From assembly GCA_001600415.1 (NCBI GenBank), contig BCJX01000025.1, positions 68,441-132,440 on the forward strand: DNA of 64,000 nt, read 5' to 3'. Positions within the stretch are counted from its first letter, which is position 1. Each line of letters opens with the position of its first letter. The notes below the pieces were generated by a model. That model was not told where the DNA came from and did not search any database. It saw nothing but the letters and a program-made list of their open reading frames with translations. The translations under genes were made by a program, and so were the position numbers. Source of the stretch: Pascua guehoae (lineage: Eukaryota > Basidiomycota > Tremellomycetes > Trichosporonales > Trichosporonaceae). Below are positions 34,378-45,400 of this stretch, piece after piece.

Positions 34378-36456
34378 TCACGACCAGATAGATGAGCCGG
34401 TGGAAAAGTCGAAGGTGAAGTGTTCGGAGGGTTGACCAAAGTCGGAAAGAAGGCTATTGACGCGTTCGCCACGGTCCCAAGCGCACGTAGGGCTCCAGTC
34501 ATCATCGTGGTGGTTGAAGACGTCAAACAATGGTGGTGACCGAGAGGGAGGGTGCGCCACGTTGGAGTGGGAACGGCGTTTGGCGACCTCAGCACCGATG
34601 GGCAGAATGTTGTGCGAGCCAGGGATGAGTGAACAACCTGCTACTTCATCCTCGCTCTCGGCGACCGTACCCAGCGTGTTGAACGAGACAGACGAGCGGC
34701 GAGAATTGTGCGGGGCGGCTTTGGGCACGAACTTCTTGCTCGGGCTCTCGGCGTAGCATGACGAAGGAACGCGGCCAGTCGGCGCGCATGTGGGGCCACG
34801 ATGGGCAGAGAGCACGTGAAGGTCGGGAAGAGATCCTTTGAATGTTAGCCCAACCCCAAGCGGCGAGAAGTTTACTCACCACGGCGGTCGTTGACAATGA
34901 GGGCCATGACATCCTGCTGTGCGAGTTGGTCCAGGTCCTTGCCCAAAGTCGACTGATACGAGGAAGCGAGATTCGTTTCCGAGCGCGAGTGGAGAAGTCG
35001 ACTACGGTAAAACGGCGGTGAGTCTGTCTGTGGCGAAGGCGCACGGTCAAACTGCTTTCCAGGCGTGCGAGGGGTGAGAATGCTAAGGTCGAGTGGGCTC
35101 GGGAATGGAGACGGCGTCTTGTCTGAATTGACAACGATGGTCCCACTGAATCGCGGTGCACTGCTTCGCCCGGAGCGTGCAAAGGGTACGACCGCTCCCA
35201 ACGGGACTTTGACGCCAGACCACTCGGTAAGCTTGACCCAGTGCTTTTCAGGGATGCCGCATCCTTCCTTGGCACCATACTCGAGCGTCTGGGCCGGCGC
35301 AACGATATTGGGCCTGCCACAACCCGCGAGGATTGTACCCATCAACCGCTCGGGGTCCGACTGGGCCATGTCGTTCAGGAGCTTGGAGTAACCCGACGCG
35401 GCAACAGTGGCGGGGTTGACTGCAGGAGAGGTATAGACAGTCAACGGATGTGGGTACTTTGAGTTGTACGGTCGGGGAAGCCCAATGTCCTCAGCAGTGT
35501 ACCAAGGAGTGGGCCGGGGCGGGCAGGTGTAGGGAAGGTTCCCACTTGGGATGCGCAGATGGTTGCCTATGAACGCCGGACGAGGGTGGCGAATGGGCGT
35601 GGGGCTGACGTTGGGCGACGCACGAGGGGGCAGGAACGCGAGGTCGGGCGTCGACTGTGCTGGACTGGCGACGAACGTCGCCATGTCTGATGTGGCAAGG
35701 TTGGTAGCAAAAGGGGTGGGCGCCAGCGACGGCCGGGGTGGTACTGCTAGGGTGAGCATCTGAAACCCAGAGTAGAAAGCCAACCTTGAATGGTGCTTGC
35801 TCCAAAATCAACTCTGTCCAGAGAAGCAGTCGCACGGAGCAAGGCAGGGCGGGGGATGTCGACGTCTTGCAGGGACTGGTTCGGGGAAGGAAGTTGTCCT
35901 TGGTCGGGGTTGAAGAACAAGGGGATGTGGGTCGTGTCGGGCTCTACTGAAGAGTTGTGGGTGATTGGGAGACACATGGAGGAAGATGAAACGGTGGATA
36001 ATGGAGTCGGCGAGTGTGAGCTCACACCAGTGGTGGTGTCAGCTGGGGGCGTCAGCATGGGGTAAACGGTGCCGTGCAAACATACACAGATTGCTCGGCG
36101 GCTTGTCTGCACACATCCCTGCGTGCGTGCCGTTCTTGTGGGTGGCGACACGTTCCCCTTCTGAGGTGAGCATCACGCGGAACTCTGATGCGGTCGTGGT
36201 ACATACCCTTGGCTCGGGCACCACGCTGACCTCCGCGACGGCCACGGCGACCACGCCTTGCCTTTGTGGGAGATGTCAGAGACGACCGAGGCTGGTCGGG
36301 CTTGGAGGTCGCGGTGGCTGTGGGAGGCGTGTCGTTGGATGGGAGGGGAGGAGCCGGAGGTGCGATGGTTTCCTTTGACGAGTGAGCGTCGGGTACAGAG
36401 ACGTTCAGCTTCGGAGGGCGGTTGCGGGCAAAACAAGACGAACGTGGCGCGCGCAT
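34378..36456 (-). CDS. Unrecognised 635-residue protein, five exons
   Basis: No family recognised. Exons (minus): 36456-36207, 36160-36086, 36042-35785, 35746-34880, 34835-34378; total 1908 nt. All four introns are short (35-47 nt), with CTGAC, CTAAC or CTCAC near the acceptor, and the phases join cleanly. The first exon is basic (KARRGRRGRRGGQRGARAKG) and could hold a nuclear or nucleolar signal. The middle is Pro/Ser/Thr-rich. The best candidate for a folded segment is around 35230-35400, containing YSKLLNDMAQSDPERLMG, ILAGCGRPNIVAPAQTL and GCGIPEKHWVKLTEWSGVKV. The C-terminus has Ser-rich possible phosphorylation sites, and ends in an acidic/aromatic stretch. The start is the first ATG giving this frame; the CT-rich DNA just upstream (36460-36900) looks like a 5' leader. 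It could be a lineage-restricted regulator, but function is unknown. Confidence 0.65.
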
Positions 36457-39402
36457 TGGAAAGTTTCAAGAGGGGGGTGGGAGGAAGAAGGAGAGGTCCA
36501 CTATGCGACTGGGAGATGAAGAGGCCGAATGACCAAGAAGGTAAGGTGAGGATGCGTTCGGATGGAGGACAGTGAAGGGAGGGAGGAAGAAGAATGGCTG
36601 AAGAGAAGATTGGGTGAATGGGAGCTGGCAAGAATGCAGCGGGGGAAGGGGAAGGAAGATGGACGTAGTGAAGCCAGGGTATCGAGGAAGGTTGACGGTA
36701 TCGAGGAAGGCCCGTCAAAGGTGCACAAGTGGCGATTCGGTACGAGAGGGAGACGAATGGGCAACAGAATACCAGAGAAGGGGACATGCAAGGCGTATGA
36801 GATGGTCCTGATGATGCCGACGTGCCGATGCAGGCCGCTGACCACTGGCTGACGGCCAGACGAAGAGTCGCAACTAGAGCAACGCGAGTGGGGGCGCCCA
36901 CGGGATGCTCGTCTGTTTGTTACTCGTCTGGGACTGGTGCCACGATCGGACAGGCACCCAGCGCGACCAGAGACGAGCGTTTCGCCATCAGACGGCCTGT
37001 GCACAGCGCAGCGAGGTAGGACAACGAGAGACTACGCGAATGAGGTCTCTCTCAGGCGAGATATGCCAAATGGCTGCTAGGAGCGCGAGGCACGCGTTGC
37101 CGTCTCGTGTTGATCCCCTTGTGAACGACATGTGGCATGTGGCAGGGGCCGTCGAGAAGATCACTGACACGTACTGCTTTAGGAACCTTTTCATGATGCT
37201 CAACGTCCTCAGAGTAGGGCGGCGAGCGCCGCTACCTGTTCTAGCAGCGCAGCGGCGAGCGCCGCCTGAGATACGAGATTTGACCAGTCCAGGGGACCCG
37301 CAGTGGGCGCAGGCGGAGGTGACAATGTCCGAGGATCCGAGGCAGTGTGAGAGACGAAAACGTCGATCATGTGCCGATCCGTCTGATCTGTCATCAGCAT
37401 TTTCCGACTGGTCGCATGGACCCCGCTGCGCATCTTTCGATCCGGCGCCGAGGGCCGACTGCTGCAGTTTGCTCTCTGATCATGCAGCCATGCGAGTCTC
37501 CTGCATGCCTGCAGCGTTCGCGGCTATTCGTTGGCGTCATACTGAAATTTAGCTGGGCGATACGCAACAGGCTAGTCGTCCAGCCTCGTTGAATGTTTGT
37601 TTGTATACAACAGTGCTGTTGACGTGTTCATACCACTATACCTCGCGACCTCCTCAATTCATGGATAGTAGGTCGTTTGCCATGTCCAAAGTGGAACTGC
37701 ACCTGGAGCGAGATCCGAGGCCCCGTGAATGGAGCCTGTCGTTACCAAAGTGATGAGACACATCCGAGAGGGATCCATAGCGTCAGCCTGGCGATTCTGC
37801 CAAGATCCAAGGCATTGCGCTGGGACCCTCCAGTGTCGGTGGCTGGACATGCTCATATTGGGGGTGACGTTGTGGGGATGTACACATGGCGCCCCTGGCT
37901 GCTGCAAGCGGCAATGACTGTCGCCTTGCTTGTTTCTCTTTAGTTACTCGACCCCTTGCAGCTCGTCCGCAGCGTGGACAGGAATCTAGTCAGCTGCAAT
38001 CGGCCCGTGCGTGAGAGAGTGCGAGGGCGCACGCCAAGTGATTCACAAGCTCCCGAGGGCGATGGACGAGGGCGCAGATGTTCCATCGGACCGGACGCCG
38101 GTCCGCCGGTAGCAATGTTGTCTCCGAGCTCCGCTCCGACTGCCTCCTCGCGCAGAGCCGGTCTCCGGTGCCGGTTCGGTCGGTGAGGAGGTGAGCAAGT
38201 GAGCCTCTGTGGGGCGCATACCGCAGTTCGGGGGGGGTGAATGGACCAGTGCCTGCCGATCTGCGCGCCAAGCCAATGACCCGAGCCGCTGATAAGACCC
38301 CGCCACGTAACGTCCCTATTCGAGACCGGGGGCGCAGAGGATGCGATTCTGCAGAGGCGAGTCCAAGCCAGTCTAGCAGCAAGGCAGTCAAGGCGGCGAC
38401 CGCCGCATGCATCGAGGCCATTGAAGCGGTGGCCGTGGCTGTGCAGAGGGCGTTGGGCGGGGACAGGCTGGACGAGGGCGCATCGCGGAGGCCCGGAGGG
38501 CGCATCCTGAACACACCCCTCCACCCTCGTCGCATTCTCCGCGCCCATTACTGGCTCCTAGAAGTAAAGAAGGCCTGGCCGGGGATAGAATGGTCACGCA
38601 TTTGTCGTTCTGTTGTGCTTTTGTTGACGAGTCGTGAGCATGGCACTTATGACTTGCAACTGCGTCAAAGCAGTGGGTGTTGCATGTCTCAGTGCTCACG
38701 GGTTTGAAACACCCGTGTCGAACGTCATGGCTTAACCAGTCCCCCCTCCTTCGGGTCGCCTGTGAACTAACCGGCCTAGCCGACAGGCCATGGCTGGCTG
38801 GGTAGCACCGCGTCCAGGGTGCAGGCAATGAGTGTTCTATTTTGGGCCACAGTGGCCCGCTTTTGGTCCCGTCATTTGCGCCTGTGGCAGTCATCGCCTG
38901 CGGTACCCACCACGCACGCTGCGCGTCCATGACTGTCCAGCTGCCTGAAATACCCAGCAAATACTTGGATTGTGCGGTAGATCCATCTCCCTGGGACTCT
39001 GTCATGCTGGACAGCCGGGGTTTTTCCGTTCAAACTCGGGTTCAAGCAGCCTCCTTGCCTTGGGAGGAACGTCTTTGTGACGTTTGCTGTGCTGCCCATT
39101 GCTTTATTTAGGCCATCATGTCAAGCCAATAATGACATACAGGATCCGCGATCGAACGAGGCGTGCCATGGATGCCGGACTCCGCTCCTCGCCCCCTGGG
39201 AGTAGCTGCTGCGCGCTGTACGTCTTGTCCCCTAATCTAGTACCAACGTCAGACGCGGCCACGTACGCGCGGGACACTGTGCCCAGCACTCTGTGTTGGT
39301 CCCCCTTGCCGCGACTTTATAACCCGCTGTCTTGGTATCATTCTTTCTCCCACCTCTCTCTCTCTCTTCCTTTCTCACTCACGACACACTCACGTTTACG
39401 CT
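36457..39402. other. 2.9-kb gene-poor region upstream of the CipC-like gene
   Basis: Neither strand has a frame with a recognisable family. The left 450 bp is CT-rich on the minus strand and is probably the leader of the 36456 gene. Further right are two identical CGG-N6-CCG sites (37219-37265) and an 8-bp inverted repeat (38087-38105). The right end holds the promoter of the CipC-like gene. Confidence 0.45.
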
Positions 39403-40408
39403 ATGGGTTGGTTCAGCCACGACGACGACAACGAGGTGAGACCTTGCCCAGTAGTGTTCATCCAAGACGTCGTGCTCACGAACAGCGCGTTGCCTACGAG
39501 CAGGTCGTCAACGTCTCGGGGGAGCACAAGTCGAGCCTCGGTACGTTGGTTGTTGAACGTCACTGGGGTGTCCGCTTACACATAGGCCACGAGCTCATTG
39601 CTGGTGCCGCGTCGTTTGCTGCCATGAAGGCGTACCAGGACCATCAGGAGGCCAACGGGTACGTCAGTCGTGGCTGGGGAAAGGAATGCGTGAGGACATC
39701 ACACGTGTGTGACGTCCTGCGTCTAACTAGTTTGGCACTGTTGGCAGGCTGCTAGCGCAGGAAACCTATCACGCAGACTGCTCTCCTTGTCACACCTGGA
39801 TCCCTCCGTTCGCTAACGACACAGCAAGCCCCAGTCGTTTGAAATGGGCAAGGAGATCATCGCGGGCCTCGCCGGCATGGAGGTCGACAAGCTCATGTAC
39901 GTCTACCGCGCGCCGACTACACCCATGTGGCGCTCTGGGGCACTCCACTGACGTCACCAGTGAGACCAAGGGCCTCGACGCCATCGACCGCGAGCGTGCC
40001 AAGCACGAGGCGCGCGAGAACGCCAAGCAGGCCCTCGCCAACTCGCAGCAGTTTGGCCAGCAGAACTACCAGCGCCAGCAGTACGGCGGCGGTGGTGGTG
40101 GTGGTTACGGAGGCCAGGGCGGCGGCTACGGTGGCCAGGGCGGCGGTTACGGTGGCCAGGGTGGTGGCTACGGTGGTGGTGGTGGTGGCTACGGCGGCGG
40201 CCGCGAGGAGCGCCGCGAGGAACGCCGTGAGGAACGTCGTGAAGAGCGTCACCACCACGAGGGCCGTGGCGAGTACGGTGGTGGTGGTGGTGGCTATGGT
40301 GGCCAGGGCGGCGGCTACGGCGGTGGCCAGGGCGGCTATGGTGGTGGCCAAGGCGGCTACGGTGGTGGCCAGGGCGGCTACGGTGGTGGCCAGGGCGGCC
40401 GTTGGTAG
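39403..40408 (+). CDS. CipC-family protein with glycine-rich C-terminal extension
   Basis: Member of the fungal CipC/DUF3759 family (concanamycin-induced protein C of Aspergillus), stress-associated and of unknown biochemical role. Exons: 39403-39435, 39486-39540, 39586-39658, 39825-39896, 39961-40408; 226 residues. The conserved part is residues 1 to about 105: MGWFSHDD, then SGEHKSSLGHELIAGAASFA, AMKAYQDHQEANGKP, KEIIAGLAGMEVDKL and ETKGLDAIDRERAKHEAREN. Most family members end about here. This one continues with a Gln-rich linker and two blocks of GGYGGQ-type repeats separated by an RREE-repeat/His patch, ending GGRW. The tail is prion-like or RNA-binding-like in composition. The sequence before the ATG is strongly pyrimidine-rich with a TATAA-like element about 80 bp upstream (39318-39322), consistent with a highly expressed gene. 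Confidence 0.9.
40081..40404 (+). repeat. Glycine-codon repeat in the CipC-like gene
   Basis: Two arrays of GGYGGQ-like coding units flank an RREE/His patch. Codons are mostly GGC, GGT, TAC and CAG. Units vary slightly, as in an old but active repeat. Confidence 0.9.
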
Positions 40409-41689
40409 CCTGGTCGCACGTCCGTCAGGAATGTCTTGCAGTGGCCAAAATGCCGTAGTTGAAGAAGACAAAGTAAAGAGATGAAACACGATTGTTGCAC
40501 GTCGCTACAGTGAGAAGTGAACCTAGTGCATGTCGTTGCGTCCTCAGTGTGTGTGGGAACACCACTGACAGCGTTCTCCATGCCTTTAACGTCCTCAGCA
40601 CTCTTGGTATCAGTCGTGTGTTACACCCTCGTGGGCACTGAGGATGCACGCGATACGATCGCTCAGGTTTCCACATTAATTGACGAGGGACAGTTGATCA
40701 CAAAGTTGTCCAGATCGCTTCAGGCTGTCGAATGGAGGTCAAGCTGCTCACTCTGTTCAGCACGTATGCTTAATGAAAGTGCGCATCACCAGAAACCCAT
40801 CGCTGTGATGACTGCTCGATGTCCGAACCTGTACAAAGTGCCTTGTGCTGCATGGTACCCAACACATGAGACACACCTTGTGGCCGCCCAGTTGTCAGCA
40901 GGCAGCTGGCCAACTGGCAGCCAGTGGCCAGCGGCCACCCGGCCAGCTTGCTAGCAAGTCATTTCGGCTAATGGCAGGAAAACCCTGACAACTGCCGCCG
41001 GGTTGGCATCTTACCAGCGAGGATGTCGAAGTCAAGGTCGAGGGCCTCGTTACGGACAACTAGAGTAGGAAATGTCCAGTGTAAACCTTGCGAGATTGTA
41101 GCCGGGGGTTGAGAGATGCTTCCCATCTTTGAGTTTACCTAAAATCTGTGAAGAAATGAATGGGATTTGCATCTTCCAAAATGGGGGGGTTGGTGGATGA
41201 CTGAGTTGTGAGGTTGCCATGCACCCGGCGAAGTAAGGCCAATGGACCAACGGGAGAGCTACTTTCATCGGGTGTTCAGGGTTTTCCTGTCAAAAGCCAA
41301 GAGGAGTTCCTGTCTTAAAACTCGGTGCCCCTACGCCACCAGGAAAATCGGCCTGCCCACTGCCCGCCCAGAGCCCATACTCTACCCGTCTGCACCCCAC
41401 ACCCACCTGCTTCGTCGAGCCCATACCGAACACACTCCCATTGTCAAACCTTTGACACTCTCCCCCAACAGCTTGCTACTTGGCGCTGCGTGTGGCGCGA
41501 GTCCCATGCATACCCGCTTTGCAGCGCACTGTCGAGTGTATGCATGCATGGTGTGAATGCATGCATGGTGAATGCATGTAAGGGGTGGAGAGTGGATGGG
41601 TGCATGCATGCATGTTGTGTGGGTGCGGTACATGAAATTGTATGTGGGGTGATGATCGTGACAGGCGGGTGGATGGTGGCGACAAACGG

Positions 41690-41720
41690 TGTGGTGGTGG
41701 TGGTGGTGGTGGTGGTGGTG
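41690..41720. repeat. GTG/GGT trinucleotide microsatellite
   Basis: About ten uninterrupted units, followed by a less regular G/T-rich stretch to about 41780. Confidence 0.9.
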
Positions 41721-41907
41721 GAGGTGGTGTGGGTGCGTGGCGGTGGTCGTGATGGGTGGTGGTGTGGTGGGCGTGGTGCGTAGGTGTATAGGTGGGCTAG
41801 GCGATGGCAGCCGCATGCTGCAGGCTGGGCGGCAGGATGCAGGCTGGGCGCGCTGGGCGAGTGGGGGGCGAGGCAAGCACCCTCCCCCTCCCTCCCCCCC
41901 CTCCCTC

Positions 41908-41931
41908 CCTCTCTCTCTCTCTCTCTCTCTC
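41908..41931. repeat. CT dinucleotide microsatellite
   Basis: About eleven CT units preceded by an irregular CCCTC tract. Confidence 0.9.
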
Positions 41932-42218
41932 GAGAAAGGCCGGGCCCACCTCTGTCGCCACCCAGTTGTATGCTGGGTCACCCACTTGCTTATTGGGCCC
42001 GGCCTTTTCCCACCGCGATGGCCCATGACCCAATCGTAGTACACCTCCCCTGCCAGAACCAACCCACACCCGACCAGCTACCAGGCTGGCAAGTGCTTCA
42101 CCGGGTGGGCATTACCCAAGCTGGCTACCACCTCAACTGGGTGTCTTGTCACAGGTTATGTAATAGTACACGTGCCTCTCCTTAAATAGGTACCCACTTT
42201 CCTTGCAAGTACCGCCCT

Positions 42219-42370
42219 GCCCGGCCCACCCCGGCCCACGGGGTGGGCCGGGCAACACACTTGCCCAGCTGGGGTGGCTTGGGGACGGCCCCCCCAGGGC
42301 GGGAGGGGGCCGTCCAGAGTGCTTTGGGTTTGTTTACAGTAGGGGTGGGTCGGCCCGCCTGGGGCGGGCC
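42219..42370. repeat. Three consecutive GC-rich inverted repeats
   Basis: Perfect arms of 14 bp (42219-42232 with 42240-42253), 11 bp (42283-42293 with 42305-42315) and 8 bp (42352-42359 with 42363-42370). They lie 90-240 bp beyond the VPS8 stop codon. Confidence 0.85.
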
Positions 42371-42457
42371 TTAGTTTTGCAAAGACAAACATTTACGTTA
42401 TGCGACTGTAGAACCTGAGGGTATGGAATATCGAGGGGACACCTCAGCCAACTCGAC

Positions 42458-45400
42458 CTACTCGACCTCCTCGACCTCCACGACCTCGACATCATCCTTT
42501 GCGACACAAGCCTCATGCACTGCCGTGCCATTGGCCCGTAGATCGACAGCACCGCCCGTGTCCTTGCCGTTCCAGAGCGGCTTGTGGCACACCGTACACG
42601 TGGTGGCTTCAGGGCGCCACCCGCGCTGGGAGAGCGCGACGCGCTCATCGAGGAGGGCAAACATGTCGCTCTCGATCAGGCGAATGTTGAGTGCGAGCGT
42701 CGTGCTGTCTGCCTTGAACGTGTCGAGCATGCCGGTGAGGATTGCGCGGAACTCCGAGTAGGCGCGCGTTCCAGATGGAGACGGGTATCGCGGAGCCGTA
42801 GATGTCGTGGGCGACTCGGGGGCCGACGACTTGCGCCTCTTGTGCTTGTTGCGCTTGCCCTTTGCGGGTTTGCCGGCGTCGGCGGCATCGGCGCCTCCGG
42901 GGGCAGCCTCGACGAGGCGCTTGAACAGGCGCGCAAACGAGAGACCCGACGCAGATGTCGAGAGAAGCGCCTGCAGCGTGTCCTGCACCAGGCCGCGGAG
43001 TGTCTCGAGCGCCTCGCCCGCGAGACCAGGACCCGGCTTGGCCTCAGCGGTGATCGGATCGCGCTGAAGAGCCGAGATGGAGTGAACAAGCTCGGTGATC
43101 GAGTGCAGCACGCCAAACCACATGTCCTCGCTAGCGGCACCCGAGTCTGAGTGCTCGCGACAGAGGCGAATGGCCATGTGCGCCACACTCGAGAGTGTGC
43201 CGAGCGCGAGGTGGGCGTCACCCTCCGACTCTGCATGGAGGGCAGAAGCGAGGTCCGAGCCGCGCGAGGCGAGGACGGCGTCGACTGTCGAGAATACTTC
43301 CTCACGCCGGCCAGCGCGGTCGAGAGCCCACAGCTGACCCTCTGGGTTGTTGGCAGCCTCAAACTCCTCGGCCAGGAGCGGGAGCTCGAAGAAGTCGGCC
43401 CCGCGCGCGTCAAGGAACGGGACAACCGCACTGGCGTCGTGCCGCGCGAGCAGCGCCACGTACTTGTGGCGTGCGGACATGTGGAGGTGCGTTGGCTGCA
43501 TCTGTGGCTCATCGACATCGACAGCCTCGCCACCTTCCTCCTCGTCCGCACCAGGATCCAGTAGGCAGCGCAGGTACACGGCCTGCTTGTGCTCGGCGCT
43601 CTCGAGGGCGGCAATAGCCTCATCGTGGAGGCTCGGAAGAGAGCGATCGAGGAAGCGAGCAGTCTGGCGCACACTCAGGTCGAAGAGCTGGGGTAGCGCA
43701 TCGGCAACAGCGCGTGATACCTCGGTCGGCACAATGCCGGTCGTTGGCTTGGACGTGGCGATGATCTCATCCAAACTCGCGAACACACCGTCGTCAGTCT
43801 CGGGGTCCTTGAGGAGCGTCTCCACAAGCGCGCCCCACTTCCGGTCCCGACGGTATGCAGCGCGCAAGATGCGGAAGAAGCCCGCCTGTTCGAAACGCGC
43901 GAGCATCTCGTCGCCGTCATGCGGCGTGTACGCCGAGAGGAGGTATTCAGCTGCGAGCTGCCGGTCCTCGCGCGTGCTCTGGTCGGGGTCCGCTGCAAGG
44001 CTAACAAGAATGTGGTGGGACGTCGAGGGCGGAATGAAGATAAACTGGGGGTACTTGGGAAGATTGCGTGCCACAAAGATGTGGAGCAACGTCACGTCAG
44101 ACGAGTGGAAGTCGTTGTCCATGACGTCGAGCATGAGATTGATGATGCTCTGCCTGTTGATCGCACTCGACGGGTCGTTGAGATACGAGTCCTCGAACGC
44201 AATGTCCATGGCGTGGAGGAAGGCTTCCGTGTCAAAGCGCAACAGCAGCCGAAGATATGGATAGGCAGGCTCCCCAGTCCCGTCGTCCTGCTCGGTGAGG
44301 ATGAGTTCGCCCGAGTGCTGGGGCCATTCGACATTGCGGTCTGAAAACAGCAGTCCGTAGGCAGCAGCCCGAGCGTTGGTCCCATCTGGCTCGTGAATTG
44401 TCTCGCCCGACGGGTACCACAGTCCCGTGAGGACATGTGCGACGTACGCGTACAGCTTGTACGCGTCTGGTGCGAGGCGTTCCTCATCATCGAGCCCTTG
44501 CTCGGCATCACCGACAAGACTAGGTCGCTTATACCGATTGCGCTGGACGTCACAGACGATGCGGACCAACTTGACAATTGGCGCAATGTAATCGCCCATC
44601 GCGCGCGTGTACACGTGGATGAGAGCGTCCCACAGTTCGCGCTTTTCGCACAGTGTGACAACCTGGTTGATATCGAGCGACATGGGGGGCATGTGCCAGA
44701 TGACAGCTTCGGCAAGGGCGTACTCTTCCCGATAGTCGTGCATGGCAATCAGTGCCTGCACCACGTTGGGAGGAATGTCGGTAAGGCGGCCATCGAAAAT
44801 GTATGCCTCAAGGCGTACGAGGAAGATTGCACTGATACCGGCGTCGGCAAAGTGCTCAAATGTGGTGTCGAAGAGGAAGTCCATGTCGTCCATTGCGATA
44901 CATGCGTCGATGCACGCCGCCGCCAATCCTTCGAAGAGCGACGTCAGGTCGACACCACGGCCATCGGCACTATAGTGTGTGTCGTCGTGCATACGGTCCT
45001 CGGAGAACGCCCAGTCGAGCGACGCGGTCATCAGCTCGCGCACACGCGCACCGACGACCTCGCGACGCTCTTCGGCATCGTCTGGAAGGTTGATCGTGTT
45101 CCCCGCCGCGCGACCCTCATAGTACGCCAAAGCAAGATTGATGGCTGCCAAGAAGTCGCCGCGGTGCACGTTGGCGAGTACACGGTCGTTCCAGTGCTGC
45201 AGAGTGCCGACCTGCACATTGGCACGCGTGAGGAGGAATAGCTTGCCACGGTGAGTCCTTGCACTGCTCGAGATGCAATTTGGCACCGCCTCAATAGCCG
45301 CCTTGCGGACACTCAAGCCTGTGTAAAAGTCTTGAGAAGTGAGCAGGCGGGTCTGCAGAGGCGTGTTCTCAACTGGCGTCATGGCGCGAACGTTGAGGAG

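Larger units (their letters stand above)
40409..42457. other. 2-kb intergenic region with microsatellites and GC hairpins
   Basis: Lies between the CipC-like gene and the 3' end of VPS8. It contains TGCATGCA clusters, a GTG repeat, a CT repeat, GGCCAGYTGG-rich DNA near 40890-40950, and three GC hairpins near 42219-42370. No gene is supported. Confidence 0.5.

Noticed and set aside
36501..37004. Minus-strand 167-codon frame upstream of the 36456 gene
   Set aside because: Ser/Pro/Leu/His-rich translation of CT-rich DNA, typical of a 5' leader; no motif and no clean splice to the gene.
38388..39005. Minus-strand 205-codon frame in the gene-poor region
   Set aside because: No domain, no introns of the local type and no codon bias like neighbouring genes.
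39917..40489. Minus-strand Ala/Thr-rich frame over the CipC-like gene
   Set aside because: Antisense of the glycine-rich repeat; the plus-strand gene has a recognised family and consistent splicing.
41382..42062. Minus-strand 226-codon frame with His/Pro/Thr repeats
   Set aside because: Made of the GTG, CATG and CT microsatellites; low-complexity translation only.
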